The notes under the pieces: generated by a model
The model's input: only the letters and a program-made list of their open reading frames with translations
Database searches by the model: none
What the model was told of the DNA's origin: nothing
In this document: one piece after another, positions 57,240 through 64,000 of the stretch
Numbering within the stretch: the first letter of the stretch is position 1
Layout of the letters: the number at the start of each line of letters is the position of its first letter
Translations under genes and position numbers: made by a program
From: Mesobacillus subterraneus
GTDB taxonomy: Bacteria > Bacillota > Bacilli > Bacillales > Cytobacillaceae
NCBI RefSeq assembly: GCF_023715485.1
Contig: NZ_JAMBOF010000002.1
Span: 124,001-188,000 of the forward strand
Length of the DNA: 64,000 nt
Direction of reading: 5' to 3'

Positions 57240-58486
57240 TAGCTGTCACCTCCTTTCTGGTATTGCGTTCCAACTAGGTTAATTGGAATGTAGTTTCCGT
57301 TTGTCATCAGAATATCTCCACCTTCTTCAGCTGGTAGGTCAAGATAACCTCTAGCTTCATTTGGAGTGTAAATCGCATTGTTTACCCCTTTAGACAAGGC
57401 TTCAATTTGACTCTTGATATCTGCACGTAAAATTACATTTACATTGAATTTAAAAAAGTAGCCTGCATTTATCAGCTGGCTACTTAAACTTTTAAACGTA
57501 ATTTCCTCTTCATATTGCTTTAATGGATATAACAACGTATCAACGTAAAAAGAAAGGTTCTGCGCTTCAGCGCTCGCATAACTCGACTTTTCGTAATCAT
57601 TGATTTGATTCGGCTTAATTCCAAAGGCAGCTGCGATCTGCAAGGCTGTATATTTTTTAAGCTCAAAAAATTGGCTGTCTGTCAGCTTTATGTCTAAAGG
57701 TACCAACTTCATCCCTAATGGAACCGGAATAATCTTTCCAGCATTCTTTGAACCATTAGCAAAATCCTCGAATCCCTTAACTAAACGGTCCTTGGCATCC
57801 TTATCTAAATCGCCGGTGTATTCAAGTACGGCCTTTCCTGTCAGTCCCGTCTTATAAAGATTGTTCATGAACTTTTGACTTTCAAGGCTTCCTTCGACCG
57901 TACTCTTTAGGATATCCTTTACTGCCATTCCTGTAATGCCATTGAAAGTAATGGAAGTTTTAAAATGTAAAACCTCTTCATTTCCGAAAATATAGGTTTT
58001 CTTGGATTGTTTGTCCTGGTATTTGTACCACATCTTATCTTTAGTCGCCAAAATACCAGCGTCATCAATAATGACGGATACATCCTCGCTAGGCATAATC
58101 CATAAATCTTTTAGTTTTGGGCCATCGAATCGCTGCCATACAAATGCATTGCCATGATGATTTCTATTCATTTCGACTGTTGACCAAAAAACGGTGGATG
58201 TCATATAAGGATTTGGACGTAATTTAAAGACCTGATAAAGGTCACTTTTATCACTTTTCACAATTCCTTTTTCCGTTGTTTGGTACATTTTCAAAGGTAA
58301 TTTCCCAATACTTTCAGCAAGGATTTTCATACATGCAAAATAAGTAGCTTCAGAAAGCTTATCCTTCGGAGTATCTGGATCAATTCCTAGCCATTTCAAT
58401 AGAGTTGGACTTTTCAAATCAACAGTCTGGTTTTTAAATCCGGAGTTTAGCAAGTTTTTAAAAATCACATAGTCACCTCCCTTCAC
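57239..58486 (-). CDS. portal protein, HK97 family
   Basis: 415 residues. Characteristic segments: LPLKMYQTTEKG, RPNPYMTSTVFW, GNAFVWQRFDG, and AFGIKPNQINDYEKSSYASAEAQ. Forms the dodecameric DNA entry channel of the capsid. Normal length. Confidence 0.95.
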   Translation of the reverse strand: MKGGDYVIFKNLLNSGFKNQTVDLKSPTLLKWLGIDPDTPKDKLSEATYFACMKILAESIGKLPLKMYQTTEKGIVKSDKSDLYQVFKLRPNPYMTSTVFWSTVEMNRNHHGNAFVWQRFDGPKLKDLWIMPSEDVSVIIDDAGILATKDKMWYKYQDKQSKKTYIFGNEEVLHFKTSITFNGITGMAVKDILKSTVEGSLESQKFMNNLYKTGLTGKAVLEYTGDLDKDAKDRLVKGFEDFANGSKNAGKIIPVPLGMKLVPLDIKLTDSQFFELKKYTALQIAAAFGIKPNQINDYEKSSYASAEAQNLSFYVDTLLYPLKQYEEEITFKSLSSQLINAGYFFKFNVNVILRADIKSQIEALSKGVNNAIYTPNEARGYLDLPAEEGGDILMTNGNYIPINLVGTQYQKGGDS

Positions 58487-58496
58487 CCCAGTTCAA

Positions 58497-58691
58497 TCAC
58501 TTTTTAGCTAGTACAAAACCCAGAACCATTAAAACGAAACCAAGTGAATAGTTTCCGATATTCACCCCGAACATCTGATATGTTGTAAATAAAACAATTG
58601 CAATTCCTAAGAATATAAAAAAATCTTCCAACCAAGTGGTCAAAAGACTTTTCAATAATACAGCTATATTTCTTTTTAGTAATTTAGCCAA
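58497..58691 (-). CDS. small membrane protein between terminase and portal (DUF1056-like)
   Basis: 64 residues with two membrane segments (WLEDFFIFLGIAIVLF and YSLGFVLMVLGFVLA). A gene of this size and type is usual between the large terminase and portal genes of HK97-type Firmicute phages (DUF1056). Role unknown. Confidence 0.75.
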   Translation of the reverse strand: MAKLLKRNIAVLLKSLLTTWLEDFFIFLGIAIVLFTTYQMFGVNIGNYSLGFVLMVLGFVLAKK

Positions 58692-58697
58692 AATCTC

Positions 58698-60395
58698 TCA
58701 CCATCCCATCATTGTTAGGTAATCATCAGTTAGTTCATTGATATCTGGCTTAAAGTCACCATGCATAGCCCTGGCATGGGAGTTTATCGTGGCAGCTGCC
58801 GGGTCAATGCGTTCTGTTGATTTTGATTTATCTAGCATAATGTTGTCGTTCGAATCACTTTTTGTCACAGCGTTTGCCATCGCAAATGCCAGTACTGGGC
58901 TATTGTCATGCACCACATTTCCTTGATAAACTTGCTCACGGAAATCTTTCGTTGCTTCACCCAATGTTTTTATACCCTGCCTCATTTCGACCACAGTATA
59001 TCCTTCGCTCTCCATATCTTGCGTGAATTGAGTCGCATTCCAAGGATCCGCTGGAATCTCTTTAATAATTAAACCGTATTTTTCTTCCTTATCCTTGATG
59101 TACCGCTTGATAAAACTATAATCCACAACTGCGCCTGGGGTTGGTGTAATCCATCCATCCTTTGCCCATAATTGGTAATGAGCACGGTCTGTTTTGGCCC
59201 GTAACGCTATTGTCTCTTCAGGCATAAAACTATGATTCTTAATTAGATATTTTTTATCTTTCTTAGCTTCAAAATTTACGCTAGTTAAGTCAATCTTAGC
59301 TGATAAGTCAATTCCTACAACAACTTCGCAACCGCGTAACTCTTCCCAATCAAGATCCCTGCCACAAGCATTCCATCTGGTCATATCCATATAACCATTT
59401 TCTTTTTGGTCCACCCATATGTTCATCCTTTTGGTTAAAAATGTACGCATCTTTTCTGGATTATCTACTGCAAGCTTCAAATCACTACGAAGTTTCTTGA
59501 TGCCAGCTTCATAAGTCGCAACGATTGGGTTTGCTTTAATCCAGTTTTTTTCGTCTTTTATGTCGTCATCTTTATCAAGTTCACAAATAATGATAAAATA
59601 CTCATCGTTTTCAACTGGATTTTCAGGATCTAGCACCTGAGAGCAATATTTATATTCTTTAAAGCAAGGGCCATTCAAATTGGTCCCAGCTGTAGTAATG
59701 ATGAACATGAGCGTGTTTTCCCTGGCACCCATACCAGAATCAATTACATCGTGAATCTCGGAAGTTTCATGGTCCTTATATTCATCAACAATCCCTAAGC
59801 TCGGGTTCGTACCTTCACCTGTTTTTTTCGCCTCTTTTGAGAGTGGGACTATAATGGATCCGCTTCTAAAATGAGTGATTTTCCCGTAAGCTTCTTTGTA
59901 TTTGCCATGCAGCATGTCACATGCACTGAGTTGCTTAACAATATCGTTGTATACCAGACTGGATTGTTGTCGGTTCCAACCTGCTATATAACATTCTTCC
60001 AACTGATCAGAAAGAAAGGTGATATATGAAGCAACAATGGCTAAAAATTGAGATTTCGCGTTCTTTCTCGCCAGCTCAATAAACGCTCTTAAGAACCGTC
60101 TTTTATGTGTCTTCTTATGGAGGAAGCCGAAGATATTGGCCGCAACGAATAACTGAAAATCTGTTAGTTCAATATACTGTCCAGCCAGCACTCCTTTAAA
60201 GTGCTTGAATTGTTTAGCCCACTCGTAAAAATCGTATAGTTGCTCAATATCAAAATAAAACCAGCAATCATCCTCTTGAGTGTGCTCTAAATCATTTAAG
60301 AATCTCTGGCAGGCCCAAATATGTTTTTGACCGGCTGGAATCGTACCATCCAATATATCATTTACATAGTTGAGGACCCTTTCGCCCAGGTTCAT
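58698..60395 (-). CDS. terminase large subunit
   Basis: 565 residues. ATPase domain with RAFIELARKNAKSQ (variant Walker A) and LGIVDEYKDHE (Walker B); nuclease domain with VVGIDLSAKIDLTSV carrying the first metal Asp and further acids at the C-terminus. It packages DNA into the prohead. It overlaps the small subunit by 4 nt. Confidence 0.95.
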   Translation of the reverse strand: MNLGERVLNYVNDILDGTIPAGQKHIWACQRFLNDLEHTQEDDCWFYFDIEQLYDFYEWAKQFKHFKGVLAGQYIELTDFQLFVAANIFGFLHKKTHKRRFLRAFIELARKNAKSQFLAIVASYITFLSDQLEECYIAGWNRQQSSLVYNDIVKQLSACDMLHGKYKEAYGKITHFRSGSIIVPLSKEAKKTGEGTNPSLGIVDEYKDHETSEIHDVIDSGMGARENTLMFIITTAGTNLNGPCFKEYKYCSQVLDPENPVENDEYFIIICELDKDDDIKDEKNWIKANPIVATYEAGIKKLRSDLKLAVDNPEKMRTFLTKRMNIWVDQKENGYMDMTRWNACGRDLDWEELRGCEVVVGIDLSAKIDLTSVNFEAKKDKKYLIKNHSFMPEETIALRAKTDRAHYQLWAKDGWITPTPGAVVDYSFIKRYIKDKEEKYGLIIKEIPADPWNATQFTQDMESEGYTVVEMRQGIKTLGEATKDFREQVYQGNVVHDNSPVLAFAMANAVTKSDSNDNIMLDKSKSTERIDPAAATINSHARAMHGDFKPDINELTDDYLTMMGW

Positions 60396-60925
60396 ACACG
60401 ATCACCGAACCGCTTTTCAGCCTCATTTTGTGGAGGCTTTTCCTCTTGCTTTGGAATGATTAGTCTCACCCGTGAGGAAATAGTTAATCCCAAATCACTT
60501 GCTGCAGATCGGCACTGTTTAAACAACTTGTCCTGGTTGATAAGAAGGTCGGAGTAAGAAGCGTTTGAAACTGTTTTTAAACCTTCTTCAATTACATTTC
60601 CTTGTTGGTCCTTCTTTACATATTCAACTTCCTCCGTAGGACAAATTTCCATAAGTGATTCCGTAACTTCTAGATACATTTTTTTAGCAAATAAAAAACG
60701 AGCTAATGCGTCTACATCAAGATTTGTCATAATCTCAATCCTCACAAGCTCGTCTGCTATTTTTTTAAATTCCCTTTTCAAATCTTTCGGAAGGTAAGCC
60801 GGAGCCCTTACTTTATCAGCTGGCGCTTTAACTTCGGTAGCCTTCCTTTCTGCAATTTCTTTCTTTGTTAAGTGTTTTTTTCCTTTCAACAATAACAATT
60901 CAACCGGCTGCCTCTTTCCTGCCAT
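60392..60925 (-). CDS. terminase small subunit, P27 family
   Basis: 177 residues: MAGKRQPVELLLLKGKKHLT then KEIAERKATE, the P27 (phage phi-105/P27) family start, with helical oligomer core. It recognises the packaging site and recruits the large subunit. GGAGGTAAACGG precedes the ATG. Confidence 0.92.
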   Translation of the reverse strand: MAGKRQPVELLLLKGKKHLTKKEIAERKATEVKAPADKVRAPAYLPKDLKREFKKIADELVRIEIMTNLDVDALARFLFAKKMYLEVTESLMEICPTEEVEYVKKDQQGNVIEEGLKTVSNASYSDLLINQDKLFKQCRSAASDLGLTISSRVRLIIPKQEEKPPQNEAEKRFGDRV

Positions 60926-61037
60926 CCGTTTACCTCCTTTCCAAAATTTTCAGTGGGGAATTTTTTCTGCAGAAACCTGGGGGGCGGTACATAGGAAATT
61001 TACCCAAACTTTTAAGATCCCCCCTACCCTGGCTATT

Positions 61038-61378
61038 TTATCTTCCGAATCCACCATCTTCCTTCACAGTCTTACTTGAGTGACAACTGGCACATAGACT
61101 TTGCCAGTTATGAACATTCCAAAACAGAATCATATCCCCTTTATGTGGTTTGATATGGTCCACTACTGTTGCAATATCTCCACACCTAACACAGAAAAGA
61201 TTTTGTGCTAGGAAACCCACTCTCGCCTTCCTCCACTGGTGTCCGTATCCTCTTTCGTAATACTTGCCTCGGTTTAAATCGTAACTATATTTTATTGTTT
61301 ATGGTCATCACAATATCGATCTCTTGTTAACTTTGGACACCCCATTTTGTTACATGGTTTTAATGGTTTACTTGGCAT
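61038..61378 (-). pseudogene. HNH endonuclease gene with a frameshift
   Basis: The HNH core (TVVDHIKPHKGD, WNVHNWQSLCASCHSSKT) is in the frame ending at 61038. The typical start MPSKPLKPCNKMGCPK, then LTRDRYCDDHKQ, is in another frame, from the ATG at 61378 (GAAGGAGATAG site) to TAA at 61292-61294. The second frame continues naturally as IKYSYDLNRGKYYERGYGHQ. One missing A near 61295-61299 would explain it. Such HNH proteins sit beside cos terminases and help cut cos sites. A short form could still start at GTG 61220. Either a real lesion, recoding, or an assembly error. Confidence 0.75.
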
Positions 61379-61442
61379 CTTCAGAAACTATCTCCTTCTT
61401 CTTCCTCTCACAGCTCCATTCGCTCTTTCATACAACTTAAAA

Positions 61443-61473
61443 AAGCACCCTCCAAAGGTTGCTCTTTCTTTTA
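61443..61473 (-). terminator. terminator downstream of the phage GNAT gene
   Basis: On the minus strand GCAACCTTTGGAGGGTGC then TTTTTTAAG. Short imperfect stem. Confidence 0.5.
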
Positions 61474-61548
61474 AACAATTGTTTTATTGTTTCAAAGGAC
61501 TTTTAAAAACGGTGAATTACTTATTATTAATTTTTCGTCGTTTGTATA

Positions 61549-62073
61549 TTAGTTTATTAGCATTTCAAAATGTAAATTATCCTCTAAAATTGTAAAACCA
61601 TTATTTTTATAAAAAGCAAGTTGCCTTTCATGATGTTCTTGATTATCGTATGCCATCCAGCCGGTTACTTTATTTAGGCCACGATACTTTGCAAGTTTTA
61701 TTGCCTCTTCCAACAACAAGGTTCCATATCCCTTTCTAAAATGCTTTTTATCTAAGACTTGTATGTCAGCTATCTGAAGAACTTCATTATCGACGATAAG
61801 GTTTATTTGAAAACAAATAAACGACTTATCATCGTTTATATACATTCTATATATTAAAAGATCCTCACTTAAATCTTCAGGTTTTATTAATAGAACAGGT
61901 TCACCAAATTTTGTATACACTATACTTTTACCTACTGGAAATGGTGGATTAAGTTGCTCCTTATATTTTCTAATTTTCTCTAACTTAATCTCGTTATCTT
62001 TTTTATTAATAATAGTTTTTTTCTTATTAATTTTTTTGGAATTTAGGATTTTAAATATGTTTTGCAAATTCAT
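61549..62073 (-). CDS. GNAT acetyltransferase encoded by the prophage
   Basis: 174 residues. After a Lys/Asn-rich N-terminal 45 residues comes a GNAT domain: LDKKHFRKGYGTLLLEEAI (acetyl-CoA loop) and ERQLAFYKNNGF at the C-terminus. Strongly AT-rich. Lies upstream of the packaging genes. Substrate unknown; could be cargo, a toxin-like acetyltransferase, or a host modifier. Confidence 0.75.
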   Translation of the reverse strand: MNLQNIFKILNSKKINKKKTIINKKDNEIKLEKIRKYKEQLNPPFPVGKSIVYTKFGEPVLLIKPEDLSEDLLIYRMYINDDKSFICFQINLIVDNEVLQIADIQVLDKKHFRKGYGTLLLEEAIKLAKYRGLNKVTGWMAYDNQEHHERQLAFYKNNGFTILEDNLHFEMLIN

Positions 62074-62186
62074 GTACTCCGTTAACCCCTTTTTTTCGAT
62101 AGTTTAATACATTTGAAAGTCTATTTCATTTATATTTTCTTTTTCTTTCTTTTGACCCCTCGGGTAGTTGAGTGGGAATCCTATAT

Positions 62187-62213
62187 AAAAAGCATCCTTA
62201 AAAGGATGCTTCG
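62187..62213 (-). terminator. terminator after the 66-residue phage gene
   Basis: On the minus strand GAAGCATCCTTT / AAGGATGCTTT followed by TTATATAGG; perfect 9-bp core. Confidence 0.7.
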
Positions 62214-62216
62214 CCT

Positions 62217-62417
62217 TTATCTTTTTTTGATTTCAACAACTGAAACATAGTTAACATTAGCCAGATTAACTCTAAATAAAGCGCTGTTTTGATTAAAGTC
62301 AAAACCTTTTTCTTCATATTTAACTGATTCTAAAATACTTTCCTTATTCTCTCCTTCAGTAAAAAAAGATACTGTATTCTCTTTGCCGAAATGGAATGTA
62401 ACTCTAAACTTTTTCAT
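62217..62417 (-). CDS. small phage protein of unknown function
   Basis: 66 residues: MKKFRVTFHFGKENTVSFFT, then a conserved-looking VNLANVNYVSVVEIKKR end. A single small alpha-beta fold. GGGAGGGCTG precedes the ATG. I do not recognise the family. Monocistronic with its own terminator. Confidence 0.6.
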   Translation of the reverse strand: MKKFRVTFHFGKENTVSFFTEGENKESILESVKYEEKGFDFNQNSALFRVNLANVNYVSVVEIKKR

Positions 62418-62871
62418 ATTTCAGCCCTCCCTTCATCTACTGATTTCGACAAAAGGAGATATTTTCCTGCATAAAAATCCAAAAGTACCCTCGTAAGGCT
62501 GCTTTTTAATAGTAACTATTAAAAGTTTTCCACCCTCTTAAGAACTTGTTTTTTCCTTTATCTGTGCCAATCAATTAGTTCCTGCGAAAAACTTTCCCAT
62601 CTCAGGCAGGCAAGCCGTCTCAATACACTCAAGTAGTCGATTGGATTCAAGTTTTACGGGTAAATTGAAGAACTCTATGGTATGTGCGCTGTTCTTTATT
62701 ACAATTGATCTATTCGGAAACAAAAGTAGATTATTTTAATTAAGTAAGGAACAAAAAAAGCTCCTCTCAATTGAAAGAAGCTTAATAAATCCTTTAACCC
62801 AATATCATAATAACATCTTTAAAATAAAATCTTCGTTCATTTTTCTGCCTATTGTCTGCCATTTTATTAAA
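62418..62871. other. non-coding region in the prophage
   Basis: About 450 bp between the 66-residue gene and the membrane protein gene. It contains two terminator-like hairpins (near 62484-62512 and 62754-62790), no supported open frame, and no RNA I recognise. The open frame 62805-62996 is a shadow of the gene above it. Confidence 0.45.
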
Positions 62872-63504
62872 TTAAGAATTACTAAAGTCATAATTGTGTT
62901 TATCAAAATTGAATAGAGAAATAATAAGCATTCTTTTGTTATCAACAATTTCAGTATGAGAAAAACCGAGAACATTATTTGCTCCCAAAGTTTCATGCAG
63001 ATAATCTTCTAAACCCTCTAAGTGATTTGACAAATAACTTGCAAAATCTTCGTTCAAAATCTTTATGAGTTCCACAAATTCCAAATTGAAATCTGTAAAT
63101 TGCTCACTGATTTTTAATAATAGCTCTTGCTTTTCAGCAGGATCCTTCAATATTTCTTTTGCCAGTTTATCAATTTCCTTATAAAAGGTTTCTACTTTTG
63201 GTATATAATTTTTAATTATAATGTCTTGGTACCAAAAGGAAAACTTCTTTTTTTCTTTCTCCTCATTATCATCTTTTTTATTTTTTCTAAAAATTAACAC
63301 CACCACTGCTAAATTTATTAGGGCAATTAAAGCAGTAGCGAGACTTGTAAATGATGTAATTATACTGTTTATAGTCCTTGCATTTCCCTCATTAAAGCCA
63401 TTACTCATGAAACTTAATATTTCACGTCCGTCTGAAAAAATCATATTAATGAAAAAAATAACACTTAGGAAAAACAGAAAAATTAATGAAATAATTGTGT
63501 TCAT
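62872..63504 (-). CDS. prophage membrane protein with cytoplasmic helical domain
   Basis: 210 residues: two membrane segments (about 3-23 and 52-72), a Lys/Glu-rich stretch, and a helical cytoplasmic domain of about 125 residues (ending FDKHNYDFSNS). Not recognised. It follows the STAS-like gene by 2 nt, so the two are one unit. A membrane partner of the STAS-like protein is possible. Confidence 0.7.
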   Translation of the reverse strand: MNTIISLIFLFFLSVIFFINMIFSDGREILSFMSNGFNEGNARTINSIITSFTSLATALIALINLAVVVLIFRKNKKDDNEEKEKKKFSFWYQDIIIKNYIPKVETFYKEIDKLAKEILKDPAEKQELLLKISEQFTDFNLEFVELIKILNEDFASYLSNHLEGLEDYLHETLGANNVLGFSHTEIVDNKRMLIISLFNFDKHNYDFSNS

Positions 63505-63506
63505 TA

Positions 63507-63824
63507 TTATCCTAATGGGTTTGAACGTTTTAACGCTCTTATGATTCCATTTTCAATTGATCTATTTATAACATCTGTCCCTCTAAAGTGATAAACTTGC
63601 CTGAATTCTGCTGCCCCTAATTTCCTTATACTCGCCCCAAATAAACCTAAGAAAAATGAAGGAGTTAGCGAGAGTGTATCAACTGGAAATTCAAATAAGA
63701 TTGGTTCTTTTGTTTTATCAATAGCTTCTAAATTTAATTTTTCTCTTAATTCATAGCCTTCTTCTCTGCCTGAATATACTTTTGAATTTTTAACTCTGTG
63801 GTTTTCCATTTTAATTGTCAACAT
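63507..63824 (-). CDS. STAS-like domain protein (DUF4325 type)
   Basis: 105 residues. VDTLSLTPSFFLGLFGASIRK is followed by QVYHFRGTDVINRSIENGI, the pattern of STAS-like DUF4325 proteins, which are related to anti-sigma antagonists and often paired with a GHKL-type ATPase. Here its start overlaps the end of the preceding gene by 14 nt. Prophage cargo or a regulator; the partner is cut by the window edge. Confidence 0.7.
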   Translation of the reverse strand: MLTIKMENHRVKNSKVYSGREEGYELREKLNLEAIDKTKEPILFEFPVDTLSLTPSFFLGLFGASIRKLGAAEFRQVYHFRGTDVINRSIENGIIRALKRSNPLG

Positions 63825-64000
63825 CTTGCACCCCCTCTAATTTTTGAGAAATAAATTCACCGTCAATATAAAATTTGATATTGAGAATAGTGCCGGGAAA
63901 ATAGTTTTTAAGTAATCTTACATTATTCTTATCAGGTGGTAAGTTCAAATCGTTCTCTTTATTAAATGCAATGATTTGTCTAGGTTCCCCATCTTTAATA
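63811..64000 (-). CDS. C-terminal end of a gene coupled to the STAS-like gene (start outside window)
   Basis: The frame covers 62 residues to the stop at 63811-63813 and includes NKENDLNLPPDKNNVRLLKN and YFPGTILNIKFYIDGEF. The FPGT(I)xNIxF ending recalls the end of GHKL ATPase domains, which often pair with DUF4325, but too little is visible to decide. Confidence 0.6.
   Translation of the reverse strand, partial: IKDGEPRQIIAFNKENDLNLPPDKNNVRLLKNYFPGTILNIKFYIDGEFISQKLEGVQDVDN

Larger units (their letters stand above)
37772..64000. mobile_element. HK97-type siphoprophage (partial; continues past the window)
   Basis: It starts at the tRNA 3' fragment and includes, from right to left, HNH, small and large terminase, portal, protease, capsid, connector, tail genes, tape measure, Dit, fibre, XkdX, XhlA, holin and amidase, all on the minus strand. 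Near the att site is a cargo block with plus-strand regulators. Integrase, repressor and replication genes must lie to the right of 64000. The P27-type small terminase suggests cos packaging. Apart from a frameshifted HNH gene the structural set looks intact. Confidence 0.95.

Noticed and set aside
62805-62996. 63-aa minus-strand open frame
   Set aside because: Overlaps the end of the better supported 210-residue membrane protein gene in another frame, and has no ribosome site.

Overview
The window is from the chromosome of a spore-forming, low-to-moderate GC Bacillaceae (Bacillus sensu lato, possibly a Mesobacillus/Neobacillus-like lineage). The evidence is the cggR-gapA-pgk-tpiA-gpmI-eno operon, the secG-est-rnr-smpB-ssrA order, sigL/rpoN, cwlJ, a T-box leader and AGGAGG-type ribosome binding sites. 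The species cannot be fixed from the sequence alone. The last 26 kb are a prophage.

Left part (1-21 kb): a LysR regulator cut by the window edge; brnQ behind a T-box leader; two GNAT acetyltransferases; a pair of alpha-glucan enzymes (secreted GH31 alpha-glucosidase and GH66 dextranase-like protein); a MarR regulator with an MMPL exporter; cwlJ; a repetitive small protein; a small FAD protein; a DUF2935 protein; a YwaF-like membrane protein; a lipoprotein copper nitrite reductase with an apparent Fnr-dependent promoter; and two secreted proteins. Several families of intergenic repeats lie between these genes.

Middle (21-37.7 kb): a free-standing LAGLIDADG endonuclease gene faces ssrA (tmRNA). 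The ssrA gene is interrupted in its T-loop by a 273-nt group I intron. Then, all on the minus strand and listed from low to high coordinate, come smpB, rnr, est, secG, a polysaccharide deacetylase, a 52-bp tandem repeat, the glycolytic operon (eno, gpmI, tpiA, pgk, gapA, cggR with its CggR operator), a glutaredoxin-like gene and rpoN. Past rpoN is a tRNA 3' fragment with the tRNA terminator.

Right part (37.8-64 kb, continuing beyond the window): an HK97-type siphoprophage inserted at that tRNA. Its late genes all run on the minus strand in the usual order: HNH (frameshifted), small and large terminase, portal, ClpP-like protease, capsid, connector and tail completion genes, tail tube, tail chaperone with a programmed -1 frameshift, tape measure, Dit, a collagen-like tail fibre, XkdX, XhlA, holin and amidase. 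Between the lysis genes and the att site is a cargo/regulatory block (DUF3800 protein, XRE regulators, small membrane proteins, GACGTC-rich segment). At the right edge is a GNAT plus a small cluster of a membrane protein, a STAS-like protein and a truncated third gene. The integrase and replication genes are not in the window.

Most noteworthy: the tmRNA intron with an adjacent but external endonuclease gene, the tail-chaperone frameshift element, the Fnr-type promoter of the nitrite reductase, and the unexplained repeats and cargo genes of the prophage.
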